Positions 51,170-61,245 are shown, counted from the stretch's first letter. The stretch: DNA of 64,000 nucleotides from Reticulitermes lucifugus (GCA_026260175.1 JAKCWW010000839.1:11112-75111); one strand, 5' to 3'. Program-made: numbers and translations. Notes: generated by a model from the letters alone, not told the origin.

Positions 51170-51853
51170 CAAGCATACCTTCTCACGTTTCTCCCAAAAA
51201 ACGGCGTACTTTTCTCTTCCGTGCCGGAACATGTGCACATTATTACTCTCCTTGCTGAAATGGTTGTCATTTTGTCATTTTCCTTACAGAAACATACTCA
51301 CCTTGTCGCTTTCCTCACTAAAACAAGTGCATCTGCCGACTTATTTTAGATAAGCAGGTGCACCTAAGTTTCAGTTTTTGAACAGGTACACCGTTTCACT
51401 GTCCTCTCACTTTACGTGTTGAAACACTTGTACTTCTCTTCCTTCTTAAGGCTCGTATATCTTCTCACTCGCTTTCTCAAGAATGTGCACCGATCACATT
51501 TCACGTCAGAGTATGAGCACCATTTAAATTTCCTTACCAAAACAGCCACATCTTCTCATCTTCCTTGACAGAAGATGGGCAACGTCTCACTTTCCTTGCC
51601 CAAGCAGTTACATCTCCTCACTTACCTTGACAGAACAAACATCCTTTCCGGCCTTCTTTCTCCAAACAGTTAAACCATCACACATTTTTTACCTTCTCAC
51701 TTACCTTTAGAACAGAGACACACATTGTCACTATCCTTAGGAAACAAACGAAGCTTCTCACCTTGAGAAAAGAGATACACATTGTCACTATCCTTAGGAA
51801 ACACATGAAGCTCTCACTTTCCTTGCCAAACATGTGAACTGTTTCACTTCATT
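51170..51853. repeat. Degenerate minisatellite, period near 31 bp
   Basis: Variants of ctcactttccttgcc recur about every 31 bases (for example 51555, 51586 and 51617). A longer block, cacattgtcactatccttag, appears at 51721 and 51778. The array is broken by the SINE at 51867, after which gcacattttcttcttttc resembles the same array. Confidence 0.55.
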
Positions 51854-51866
51854 TTATAAAAGACTT

Positions 51867-52106
51867 TTATTTTTTGGTGGTGATGAGCCCCGCAGCAGAT
51901 GCTACGGACGCACCGCAGCCTTGAGGCTTGTTGTGCAACGCTGTGATGAAGATGATGAGTTATTTCATTTTTCCAAGTAATGGAGCACCGGTTGACTGAA
52001 ACTGACAGGGGAAACCCGAAGTACTTGGGAAAAAATCTGTCCCAGTGCCACTTTGTCCACCACAAATCCTACATGGACCGAACCGGGATCGAACCCGGAC
52101 CTCCGC
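51867..52106 (-). mobile_element. tRNA-derived SINE with exact 13-bp duplication
   Basis: On the minus strand the B box is GGGTTCGATCCCGG near the right edge. TTATAAAAGACTT occurs exactly at 51854-51866 and 52107-52119, bracketing a 240-bp element. A T-rich left end (51867-51876) would be the tail. Confidence 0.85.
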
Positions 52107-52710
52107 TTATAAAAGACTTGCACATTTTCTTCTTTTCTATAACTGATGCACCTTACTCCTTGTATTTTAATATTTGCACTTGTTTAAACTCTATCTTCGG
52201 GGTAGTTGTCAGCAAATTTTGTAAGTGGCAGATAACATAGGAGAAGAGAAAAGGAAACTGGTCACGGAGTATGGGAATGACCAGTCAGAACCAGGGATGA
52301 GGGATGGAAGAAGGAAATCCAGACACGACAATCCTGTTTTCCTTTAATCCATCCAGAGTTCTCTGCCCATTCCCGCACTTTATCATAAGTTCCCCCCCCT
52401 CGCTCGTCTACATAACCTGCCCCTTTCTCCAGTTGGTTCACTTCTACTTTGACATCGAGGCAGAAGGTTCCGCCGAAATATTTGTACCTATCTCACAAAT
52501 AAAGTGGCCTTACGTCCCACAACCTCATAGTCACTGTAATCATAGCTTCCAGTCTTACATATTTTGCTTTAATCGATTACAACACACTATGATCAAAAAC
52601 GGGCGTAAACAGAAATTCAGTGTCCTTTCTAAACACATTTAGCAATCAAGGGGGTAACGTAAATACCACAAGACTTTTGTTTAAACACATACAGCAAATC
52701 ATGCACTCAC

Positions 52711-52955
52711 CGGTATGGCTTGGGAATTTGGCCCGTCTCGGCGTGGTTCGCAAGGTTGGCAACAATATCCTCAAGCATTTGAGAGCGGGTACGCTCCTGC
52801 ATTCGCGCGAATTTGGGCGCAGAGTAGCTGGCGCGCTCACCATTCACTATCTTGGTGAGCACCCACTCGCGGAACATCGGACCCTTTTCAAACACCGACT
52901 GCTCCCACAGGTAGGGCTTGTACGCACCCACCTCGTCCCGGGTCACTACTGACAC
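52711..52955 (-). CDS. gprs: Exon D: end of Rap-GAP domain and linker
   Basis: This exon has 245 nt: 81 codons from phase 0, ending with two bases (cg) of an arginine codon. The acceptor is cttgttgcag and the donor is TACCG followed by gtgagt. It reads VSVVTRDEVGAYKPYLWEQS, then VFEKGPMFREWVLTKIVNGE and RASYSAPKFARMQERTRSQM. It ends with LEDIVANLANHAETGQIP and KPY. The block KGPMFREWxLTKIVNGERA is the last helix of the Rap-GAP fold, where family members have FxEFLLxKLINxExA. The helix RMQERTRSQMLEDIVANL follows the domain. GC content is clearly higher than in the flanking intron. A 110-codon plus-strand frame over the same bases is a shadow. Confidence 0.95.
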
Positions 52956-54059
52956 CTGCAACAAGAAGGCGGATGTCGACACCGCGTCATACCCCACAAA
53001 ATTTGCATCTTCATTAGTACCGCTGTGAGAAACTCAAATCTCGCACCATGTTTGATTCTTTCCGCACATTTTCACTTCCAATGCTTACAATTTGTTAATC
53101 TTCATTCGTCTGCGTCCAGTTCTTCTGCTAAATGTTTTTAAACGTGTTGTGACTGTCAATGCTTTGTGAAATTGAAACTGCATTCCTTACATCTCCCTTT
53201 AATCTCGCATAATCCTTGAAACTGGCGTGTTTTGACATTTACATCACAGCCAGTTTCGTTACGGGTTGTTACATATTATACACACGAAGTGTGATACTTG
53301 TTCGGTGAACATTTTCAGCGGACATGATGTTCCATTTAAAAGTCATCATGTGGGGTACTGGGCACCAAACAATTGTAAATTACGATCAATTACGTTTCGC
53401 TGTTAACTTTCTGGGCGACAGACTAAAGAAGAACTTCACGTAAAAACTAAGAGCAGATGAAATTATGGAAATGCTTTTCTCTGCTCCGTTCGGAAACTTT
53501 TGTCTTCTCATCTCCAATCTAGAGATTAAAGATAACTTACGAAGAAATAATTTTACATGTTATTTTGCAAATATGGCCTCACAGGTTAACGAAGGTACAT
53601 GGACACAGGGTATTTAAAAAGAGGGTGCCGAATAGAATACGCGAACAGAAGAGGAAGAAGTAACAGGGGAACTGAGAGAACTGAATGGCGACGAGCATCG
53701 TATTTAGTGCGTCTTACGAAATGCCATTAAGAATACCGCATCAAGAACGAGGTGCGTCAGGAATGCAGCATGAATGGGAGAGATGAGGTATGCGTAAATA
53801 TTTTAGTTGAAAAATCTGAAGGGAAGAGATACAGGCATAAAGAGGAGAATTATATTACAACTTGTCTTAAGAAACTACGACGTGAGGTTATTGATTGGAT
53901 TCACTGGTACATGACAGGAATCAGTGGCGGGCTCTTGTGAATACGTTACTGAGCCTACGGGTTCCACAAAAGAAAAGAGGATTTCCCGACCACGTTCTGG
54001 TCTATTAGCCTTTAGAGGCGGAAAATTTTCTACGGAGTCTGATCTACTCGAGGTCTTAC
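52956..54059 (-). other. Intron C-D, 1.1 kb
   Basis: A phase-0 intron with gtaaga and cttgttgcag ends. Apart from a decayed LINE-like tail near 53870-53970, nothing is recognised. Confidence 0.8.
53870..53970 (+). mobile_element. LINE-derived tail, decayed
   Basis: The reading gattggattcactggtaca, then caggaatcagtggcgggctc, ttgtgaatacgttactg, cctacgggttccacaaa resembles a dispersed tail whose intact form reads like DWIDLAQDRDRWRALVN. A similar but worse copy lies near 4600-4690. Recognition is from memory. Confidence 0.35.
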
Positions 54060-54221
54060 CTCGTATCTCGTTGGCTTCCTCTTGATACGCGGACTGGTCC
54101 GCACCAGGATAAATGTGTGCAGGAAGTGGGACTTGATGCAAGCCGGTGAGAAGGAGGTGTTGTCCGCCTCGAGGAACACCACACACACAATGTCATTGCC
54201 GATGTGGCGCTTACGTTGCAG
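54060..54221 (-). CDS. gprs: Exon C: Rap-GAP catalytic loop (HIGND) and following strand
   Basis: This exon is exactly 162 nt, or 54 codons, in phase 0 at both ends. The acceptor is ctctgttgcag and the donor is TACGAG followed by gtaaga. It begins [20 protein letters not shown], the signature of the Rap-GAP active site. In this family the asparagine of the GND triplet (residue 9 of this exon) acts as the catalytic Asn thumb, and it is intact. [19 protein letters not shown] follows, the conserved helix and strand after the loop, and then the basic segment [12 protein letters not shown]. The intact catalytic residue suggests an active GAP. Which GTPase it acts on (Rap1 or another Rap/Ral-type protein) cannot be read from the sequence. 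A degraded LINE-derived tail ends about 90 bp downstream, in the intron. Confidence 0.95.
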
Positions 54222-54944
54222 CTGCAACAGAGCACCGCGACGGTACATGAAATATGAGAGGAGAAAATGCAGTACGAATCACAATCGTGTTAGCGTGTTA
54301 GTTTCTTGATTGTTTTCTGATTTGTCTTTGTTTATTTGTTCGTGACTTATATAGCACCGCTGACAGTAGCTCAGACTACATAGTGTCGAAGGAAGAAGTG
54401 ATTAGTGCATAATAAAATGGAAGAAATGTGGATGGGAGCGGTACTAGCTTAATTTGAGATGTCCCGGAATTTGCCTGGATAAAACTCAGACAGGATAGCC
54501 GGTCCCTGGACCGAGATTTGAAACCGATGCTTCCTTAATACAGAACAATTTTATCTACATAACTGTAATGTTCAGCGAAACAAGTGTTGTAAACCAGTTT
54601 CACCGACAACTGAGGCCAAGGATTTATTTAAAAAGCTTGATAAGGAGACAAGGGAATTGGATATTTGTTGAATTCGGTGAAAATGTGAACAAAGTTATAT
54701 GATTAAACCAGTGTCATGAAAAGAATGAAGACATTTTCCCCCACCAACCTGCTAGAAGTACCTCTCCTCTCACCGTCAATCCCCACTCCCAGCAACTGTC
54801 ACTTGTAATTTAGCTACCATTTTTTCTCTATCTTCGCATTATCCGTTTGTTTTTGGTGTTGCCGCAAAGAGGGTGTAAAATATAGGTAATGTGTAATTTT
54901 GTGTTTCACAGACGCTTATGGGCCAAGGAACTGAACTGTGACTG

Positions 54945-55120
54945 TTACGGTATTCAGGGTGTAATGCCAAGTATTATGTAGAAAAGGCACCACCATTTCG
55001 GAGGAACCTGCTGTCTCCAGCTTCTAAGTAAAGGCCCTGAGAATGAAGAGAGCAGATTCATCAGAAAAATTGGCACCTGCCTATCAAACTAACCCCAGAA
55101 AACAGTAATCTTCGTAGTGA
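54945..55120. mobile_element. Dominant inverted-repeat family, two-armed copy
   Basis: The left arm has caccatttcggaggaacctg, then tgtctccagcttctaag. The right arm has ttggcacctgcctatcaaac, then taaccccagaaaacag. Confidence 0.55.
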
Positions 55121-55164
55121 CCACCGTTAGAACTTCAAAATTCATAATGTAAAAGCAATGAAGG

Positions 55165-55408
55165 GGGGGGATCGAGCAGGTTGCCTCAAGCATTAACACT
55201 TCTCAGCTGCAGGGAAGTGCCCGTTTCGAACCTCGGCCGAGAAATCGACTACCCTGATTGAAGTTTTCATAGATACCTCAGTCCCTAAAATGCAAACTCT
55301 GAGACAGTACCCTAAATCAAGCTACAACAACTTCTTTCCAAATTTATTATCATCATAACTCTCGCCATGTAGTCTTAGTTACTGACAGTGTCGTCAAGTA
55401 AATTACAA
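55165..55408 (+). mobile_element. tRNA-derived SINE (GCGTCGTTAAA-tail family)
   Basis: B-box-like cgtttcgaacctcggccg is followed by the body ctctgagacagtaccctaaa and a tail cagtgtcgtcaagtaaatta. Confidence 0.55.
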
Positions 55409-55527
55409 AACATCGAACTGCGATATTTTTTATTATATTAAGGCAGTTACGATAGGACTGACGAGATGTGGGAACAAATTTGGGCGGAAATGAAGCGGAA
55501 AATTTAATTCCCACAAGGGTGAGTCAC

Positions 55528-55667
55528 CTGCTGCGGATCGCGCTTTTCATAGGGTAGAAGTGTGGAGACGTGGAACATGATCTCTATGCTGCGCCAGTTG
55601 GTGTAGACAGAGTACAGTCCCGTCAGATCATGCACGGTGTCTAGCCCTCCCTTGTACTTGTCAAAAC
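55528..55667 (-). CDS. gprs: Exon B: Rap-GAP domain, GGLD segment
   Basis: This exon has 140 nt: two bases finishing a glycine codon, then 46 codons. The acceptor is tctgttacag and the donor is CAG followed by gtgact. It encodes FDKYKGGLDTVHDLTGLYSV, then YTNWRSIEIMFHVSTLLPY, then EKRDPQQ. The GGLD...TG..SVYT and EIMFHVST.LPY motifs are the most recognisable blocks of Rap-GAP catalytic domains (Rap1GAP, SIPA1 and GARNL3 types). No frame longer than 60 codons starting with Met exists here, so a Met-based scan misses it. It joins exon A in phase 1 and exon C in phase 0. The donor GTGACT is slightly weak but canonical at GT. Confidence 0.93.
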
Positions 55668-56145
55668 CTGTAACAGAAATATCTACGTCATAACATCACT
55701 TCTTCTTTTCCTGTCCTCCTTTCCTCATTTCTCGTCTGGCTGCTAGATGATAATACACAATTTTAAATCTTTTATTATAGTAGCATTACTTCCATAAAGT
55801 CCCTGTCATTTTGTATTACTATCTTCAGCGCGAGTCTCACCAACTACCTACACAAATACACAGTACACGTGACAGTATGACCAAATACAGCTCTCATTTT
55901 AGGGACAGTGCCAGCTACTACAGCTCTTCAGCCTCGCAGTAGTGTAACCCGACCTTGCGCTCTTCTTAGTCTGTCACGTGACTGTAGCTATTACATAAGA
56001 TGAAACAGTAGCAAATTACTTCGCGCTCTAGACTATCGCTGACCTAACGCCAAAGACGTCATGAAATCTCAGCCACTGAACGTGTCATTGAAGAAACAAT
56101 AAATGAGTAAATGAATAAATAAATAACACTAATGTAATATATAAC

Positions 56146-56483
56146 GGTATGAGTACATGAGCGACTATTATTATATAATGGTATTAGTAGAAAGCGACTG
56201 TTATTGTATAACGGTATGAGTACCTAAGCCACTGCTATTATATAACGGTACGAGTAACTAAGCGACTGTTATTATAAACGGTATGAGTATCTAAGCGACT
56301 ATCACTATATAAAGGTATGAGTAGCTATGCGACTGCTATTATACAACGGTATGAGTAGCTAAGCGACTCTTATTATATAACGATATGAGTATCTAAGCGT
56401 CTATCACTATATAAGGGTATGAGTAGCTAAGCGACTAATATTATATAATGGTATGAGTAACTGAGCGGTTATCATTATGCAAG
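56146..56483. repeat. 34-bp minisatellite, ten units
   Basis: Unit starts fall at 56146, 56180, 56213, 56247, 56280, 56314, 56348, 56382, 56416 and 56450, so spacing is 33-34 bp throughout. Each unit opens ggtatgagta, passes through ctaagcgact and ends in tattatataac or tatcactatataa. The three-unit periodicity is described under findings. Confidence 0.95.
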
Positions 56484-56999
56484 ACTTTACTCAGAAACCT
56501 GTAGCTGTCATCAAGTATTACAATAGTCCCCGTTAATAACATACGAGTGTTCTATAACTTTACAGCTGTCTTTCTTTAAAACTACTATTCGTAGTGTCAT
56601 TATTCAAAAATATTTCCTACTGATTAGTATGAATTATGTCGGATAATATACGGCATTTTTAAAATAACCGCACATCTTACAACACAATCTCTAAAGTTTT
56701 AAATGAGGAAGGTAGATATTTGTGTTAGGACACACAAACTGTTCTCCCCATGCAACTGCAAAACTCTGTAAAGTAAACGGCTTTTGTGATACGGACACCC
56801 CTGAAGATGAAATGTAATAGCTCCAAATTCATCAGAGTTGTTCGGCTGTGAAGAAGTGATGGTGCTGTGATGGTAAAGAATATATTAAACTTTCGAACAT
56901 TAATGAAAAGTCTGTAACTCTGCAGATGGAGTGCGAATTATTTCACATTAATTGGCTCACTTTTGTAATGTCGACGGAATATTATTATTCCAGTAAAAG

Positions 57000-57253
57000 T
57001 AGGTTTATACACAGTGTGATCAAACGTCGCGGTCGATTCGTACATGGGAGTTCCCGGGATCAAATCTCTGCCCGCTGACTGGCAATACAGACTGCGGTTT
57101 TTCGTGGTTTTTCTCGGTATTTCCAGTAGAATGGCCAAATAAAAACTCATCTTAGAATAAAATTACCTTGTTTCACATCCGTTCCAGTTCGGTCTTCATC
57201 ATTCGCCTTAACACTGAAGTTACTGCCAGCATCGTTATATAAATCAATGAATA
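57000..57253 (+). mobile_element. tRNA-derived SINE (GCGTCGTTAAA-tail family)
   Basis: The head has gtcgattcgtacatgggag and the B-box-like gggatcaaatctctgcccg. The body has gactgcggtttttcgtggtt and the tail is gccagcatcgttatataaat. Confidence 0.65.
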
Positions 57254-58349
57254 CGTGCCGTGGCAGTAAAGTTAAGCTTCAGCTTTGTATTCTGACTCGG
57301 TGAGAGCAGCCATTCTGCAGAAGCTAACTGCGTTATGCTGGCCACAATATTCTACGCCCTTTTCAGAACCAAACGGTTTATTACACTCTCAATAGGAAAC
57401 CAGATATCCTTAGCCAGACAAATCTATTTAGGACAACTTAGATTTTGGCCTTTGCGCAGCGTTTAATAGTAAGAAAAATATGGAAAAGAATAAAAAATAA
57501 AGCCCCGTCTGCAACCGCACATCACATTGCTTTTAAGATAAATGTCAATATAATTTCCCATCCATATCTACATTATCCAAGTAAGCTATTCCTTTCAGAT
57601 TCCTGCTCCTACATTGTTAGATTATATAATCGTCTTCATGCAATAAACGTTGCCTTATCATTCAAGAATCAAATACATTTCACACCGAAACATTTTATGA
57701 CTCTCAACTTTTGTAATAAAGTAATATAGCAGATTTGCACTTCTGAAGTCATGAAATATGTCTATATTATTTCCGTAAATATTCTTCTCTATGACCATAA
57801 AAATTTCGCATATTCAAATCGAAAAGCTTAATAATCGCATTACTAACAGACGATTTTGACTCTAACACAGTCCCAAGGAATAAAATATGTACCCTATATC
57901 TTATTAAGGCAACTGGTCACAGAAGTGCTCCGTGACATTGTTCGCGTACTTCTTAATATCTTATTATACTTGTGCCAATATTAGCTGCCTCTTGCCTCCA
58001 TATTCTAGCAGAGCGTTAAGCATCAAAGGCAGGTACATTTTCATCCAAGTACACTGTAGTCACACTCCACACCCTTAACAATATTTCACCCACAGAACTC
58101 ACATCCGTGGCGCTGTATATAACGAAAATATATGCAAAACATGTTATTTGTCAGCGTCAAGGACATGGGTATAACACTGCAGGATGGTACGAAAAATTGT
58201 GCAGAGAAATTTCATGCGCAGTGATACATTAAAAGATGGGAATAAAATAAACTTCAGTGCGTAACATTATCTTGATACAGATATATACGAGAGTTTGTAG
58301 GCTATGTTGAAAAATAAAGGTGAATTAGAAATCAGCAATGAGAGACAGC

Positions 58350-59138
58350 TTTAGGGGCGTTAGCAATAAAAGGTGTAAAATGCGCCTACTAGCATCTGAC
58401 TGTCCGCATGGAGCAACTCGAGAATCGCTGAAAGGATCTGCATGAAATGTGACATTGGGGGATTTTGTTAAAATTTATAGAGGCGACATATTCAAAGTGT
58501 GGTAAAAATCGAGTAAAAATAACGGACACTTTACATTCGAAAAGCGTTTCAAATAAGAGATGCAGATAAAACCAAAGGCATTACATTTATGTCTAGTAGG
58601 GTCCTACCGCAACCTCACGGCTTTCGAGATATTAAAACAAGACAGGCAACGTATGTATAATGTAACACTGTGGTGCGTTCGCGAGACCGCTGTTGCCGTG
58701 GGAAAGCAATATTATGAATGTGTCTATTCTTGCCTTAGTTATGCGGCATGCAAATCGCATTTATCGCGTTATATTGTCATCTGTAGCCTGCCAGGCTCTA
58801 CATTTTCCGCATTGTCTCATAAACATCACGATTTTCGAAAAAAAAAATTGACTTTCTTTACAGTTTTGTCTGAAACATTTCTCATTCTAAGAAGAATTCA
58901 GCGAGATATTATCATAAATGTTCACAGGTCTTCATGTAAAGTACCCGTTATTCTTGTCAGACTGTCATAAAACTTGAATTTTGTCGACAGAGTTTCCAAA
59001 AATCTTTAAATGACAAATTTAATTATAATCCGTCCAGTGGGAGACGAGTTGTTCCATGCGGACGGACAAACAGACGGACGGACAAGGAGACATGACAAAG
59101 CTAGTAGTCGCTTTTCGCAATTCTGCAAACGACCTAAA
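58350..59138. mobile_element. TTTAGGCGCG TIR element, composite inverted copy
   Basis: A reversed part (58350-58550: tttaggggcgttagc, then gactgtccgcatggagcaac) is followed by a forward part (58670-59138: tgcgttcgcgagaccgctg, then ttgttccatgcggacgg, then gcaaacgacctaaa). The 136-codon open frame at 58560 lies inside it and resembles no protein. Confidence 0.55.
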
Positions 59139-59239
59139 TAGAAAGCGATCAGACCAGAACCGTTGCGCTACGCGCCCACTTCCCAGTTTCTATATTAGTA
59201 ATTAACAACGTTCTTCCAAACAAACACAAAGATGCGAGA

Positions 59240-59410
59240 TCTGAGGTTCTTACGGCCGCGACTATGAATATTTCTGTCTTCTGGAATTGACACCGCGTAG
59301 TCCAATAGAAACCTTCCTAAGGAATGTGCTGCCGTGTTTTTCACCGTAGTTTTTAAAGACAGAGGCAGCATGTTTCTGAATTACGTTGGTACCTGCCTAC
59401 CAATCGGCGC
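59240..59410 (+). mobile_element. Dominant inverted-repeat family, two-armed copy with leader
   Basis: The leader gaggttcttacggccgcgac precedes ctgtcttctggaattgacac and cgcgtagtccaatag. The mirror segment has gaggcagcatgtttctgaa and ttggtacctgcctacc. Confidence 0.55.
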
Positions 59411-60807
59411 GCCATCACTTCTTAACATTTCTCTCGAGCATATTCGCTTCTCTGCTTATCATCCGGCAGCCGACTCCGCCTCTGGGGAGATCGCTGAACA
59501 AGCAACATCCGACTCCATCTCTCAAAGAAAACAGCTGAAAATATTCTTCCCTATTCTGTGTGATGTCGGAAGCGATACCCCTACCTCTAAGGCAACACGT
59601 CTCTCAACGTATCATGCATGCACTCTGAATGTGCCAAAGAGGCTCTGTGTCCGAAGAGTTTTTGGATGATTTTTCACCGGGTTTCCATTCCTTACCACAC
59701 GACTTAATTTACCAGGTTGTGCTTCTTATCTAGAACTGTTGCTGTGCGCAAGCAAATTTGCAGGAGAATTTAATGTTTTTAGTCTCAAAGAAGTCACATT
59801 TTATGAATATTCTCAGCTTCTTTAATGACATGCTTTCAGCAGCCAAATTTGTACAACTTTAAATGTGACAGGTTTATAAATGGCGAGTAATGAGGAAACT
59901 GGACACCTGTTGTGATCCATTTCATAGACGTCATCCGGGAATTTGTCTGTAGATAACGAGGAAAACCACGTACAACTTCAATCCCGATAACTTAAAGTTA
60001 AAGGGACGTGAAATCAACAAATCCCAAATAGAATTTTAGAGTGCAACTCTTTTGGAAAAGAAGGAAAACAAAAATAAAAAAGAAAATTCATTCCTCTCGA
60101 ACTTGGAGACAGGCGAAACAAAGTTTCCTCCGCTCTTGTAACAGCTAGGGATCACGTTCTAACAACCCGACACTGAAATGCAAATCACTCGGCGACGAAT
60201 CGTGATTTTTAAATCAGCTAATGCGGCTACAATAAAAATAATTCTTTGCCTCGGCGATGCAAGCTCTAAAGCACGGATGTGGGGCTTTTGTCGAGCGGTA
60301 AATCCACCCCCTTCCCTGGTCTAGCGCATACGAAGCTATGAAAAACTGTGGCGTATGACCTACACAAACCTTAGAACTAATTCGACACAAAATATACAGC
60401 TTTTATTGAGTTGACAAGAAAAACGTTTTTATTTGTATTTTATCTGTCAGTATAGTGTTTGGTTACGAGTCGGACGACAGAACTTTTGATCAATGGCAGT
60501 GAGGGCCATCTTTGTTTGCCACCACTCCCAGGCTTGGTCTGGGGCTCATAGAGCCTCCTATCCAGTGGGGTGTTACGGTGCTTCTCGGGGGGCAAAGCAG
60601 CTGTAGAGTGAAGATAACCACTCACCACTCACCTTAATCTCGTGCAGATGTTAAGAATGTGTGGAGCTACACCTCACACGTCTACATGGCGTGATGCTGA
60701 ACTACGCACAAGTTTCAGTGATACAGTGGCGAATTATTAGCCAGACCGGAGAAACTTCAACTCATGATGTTACTGCTTCAGCATGTTTCTGTGACTGCGG
60801 AACTCAC

Positions 60808-60952
60808 CTTTGAGGCGCACCTTGTCGCCCAGGATCTGCAAAAACTCCTCGAACAACAGACTGTTTTCACTGTTGTCCAGGATCTCCTCTTCAGTATACT
60901 GATCCTCCTTTACGTATATGACACCCACCTTCAGTTCCGACTTTATGAAAAC
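60808..60952 (-). CDS. gprs: Exon A: Rap-GAP domain, middle part
   Basis: This internal exon of 145 nt encodes 48 residues plus one base. It starts in phase 0 after a tttttgcag acceptor and ends at AAAG followed by gtgagt. It reads VFIKSELKVGVIYVKEDQ, then TEEEILDN, a phenylalanine-rich stretch (LLFEEFLQIL) and GDKVRLK. This is the part of Rap-GAP domains where a beta strand (KxGVIY) is followed by an acidic loop and the helix that precedes the LKG(F/W)..GGLD motif. The split glycine codon is completed by the next exon at 55667. No initiator is present, so the true start lies upstream, probably beyond the window. A 70-residue plus-strand frame over the same bases is a shadow. Confidence is high because the domain order continues without a gap in the next exon. 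Confidence 0.92.
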
Positions 60953-61034
60953 CTGCAAAAAACAGAGTCCTTTTGAGAATATTTACAGTAGTAAGTACTA
61001 GTGAGAACTGTATGGAACCGGAAGATCGTAATCT

Positions 61035-61245
61035 TTAGGATATGAAGCCGTGGAGCCTTGCAGAGCTTCGGAGAAAACTGCTCTCTCCACAATCAGGGTA
61101 AAAATCTGAAATCATATATAATCAACTGATTACTGATTTTAAACAAGCTTAACCCACAACATGGGATCAGGAGGTTCCTCCGAGACGTTGGTAACTAGCT
61201 ACTTAACGACATGGCATAAAGTCTCGGAAGATAGTAACATCTGCA
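61035..61245. mobile_element. Dominant inverted-repeat family, copy near exon A
   Basis: The left arm has gcagagcttcggagaaaact, then ctctccacaatcagggt. The right arm has aggttcctccgagacgttgg, then catggcataaagtctcgg. Confidence 0.55.

Larger units (their letters stand above)
43775..52710 (-). other. Intron D-E, 8.9 kb
   Basis: A phase-2 intron separating the Rap-GAP part from the BTB part. It carries one inverted-repeat copy, a tandemly expanded SINE, a TIR element split by an hAT-like MITE, and a SINE within a degenerate minisatellite. The stretches 43970-47440 and 47710-49980 show nothing else supportable. Confidence 0.8.
54222..55527 (-). other. Intron B-C, 1.3 kb
   Basis: A phase-0 intron with gtgact and ctctgttgcag ends. 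It contains an inverted-repeat family copy (54945-55120) followed by a SINE (55165-55408). The remainder is plain AT-rich sequence. Confidence 0.8.
55668..60807 (-). other. Intron A-B, 5.1 kb
   Basis: A phase-1 intron with canonical gtgagt and ttctgttacag ends. It holds a composite copy of the TTTAGGCGCG TIR element, a Glu/Thr-type SINE, a 34-bp minisatellite and one inverted-repeat copy, listed separately. Nothing else coding-like is visible; the open frames at 57445-57729 and 59334-59669 match no family I recognise. Confidence 0.8.
4926..60952 (-). other. gprs: Gene span: Rap-GAP plus BTB protein (serine-enriched protein), internal part
   Basis: Seven minus-strand coding blocks form one gene. 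All have an AG acceptor and a GT donor, all are open throughout, and every junction keeps frame. The phases at the six joins are 1, 0, 0, 2, 2, 2, and the last exon ends in phase 1. The joined 1237 nt give 412 codons plus one base. In order they encode the second half of a Rap-GAP domain, a conserved linker and the start of a BTB domain broken by a Ser/Pro-rich insertion. Rap-GAP proteins speed GTP hydrolysis by Rap-type small GTPases; BTB domains mediate dimerisation or adaptor binding. The amino terminus and first half of the GAP domain lie beyond 64000, and the rest of the BTB domain and the carboxyl terminus lie below position 1. The family match and the Drosophila name gprs are from memory. 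A separate Rap1GAP-type gene next to a BTB gene is the alternative, but the phase-2 join of 52711 to 43774 argues against it. Confidence 0.85.

Noticed and set aside
52620-52952. A 110-codon plus-strand open frame
   Set aside because: It is the shadow of exon D on the opposite strand, which has clear Rap-GAP similarity and splice sites.
57445-57729. A possible retroelement carboxyl-terminal domain (94 codons)
   Set aside because: The hydrophobic, Tyr- and His-rich reading recalled no specific family, and the region has intron-like composition.
58560-58970. A 136-codon plus-strand open frame with a Cys-rich start
   Set aside because: It lies within the composite TIR element and changes frame with respect to other copies, so it is not conserved as protein.
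59334-59669. A 111-codon plus-strand open frame
   Set aside because: It starts in a repeat copy and shows no motif, no splice sites and no partner frame. It could not be linked to any gene.
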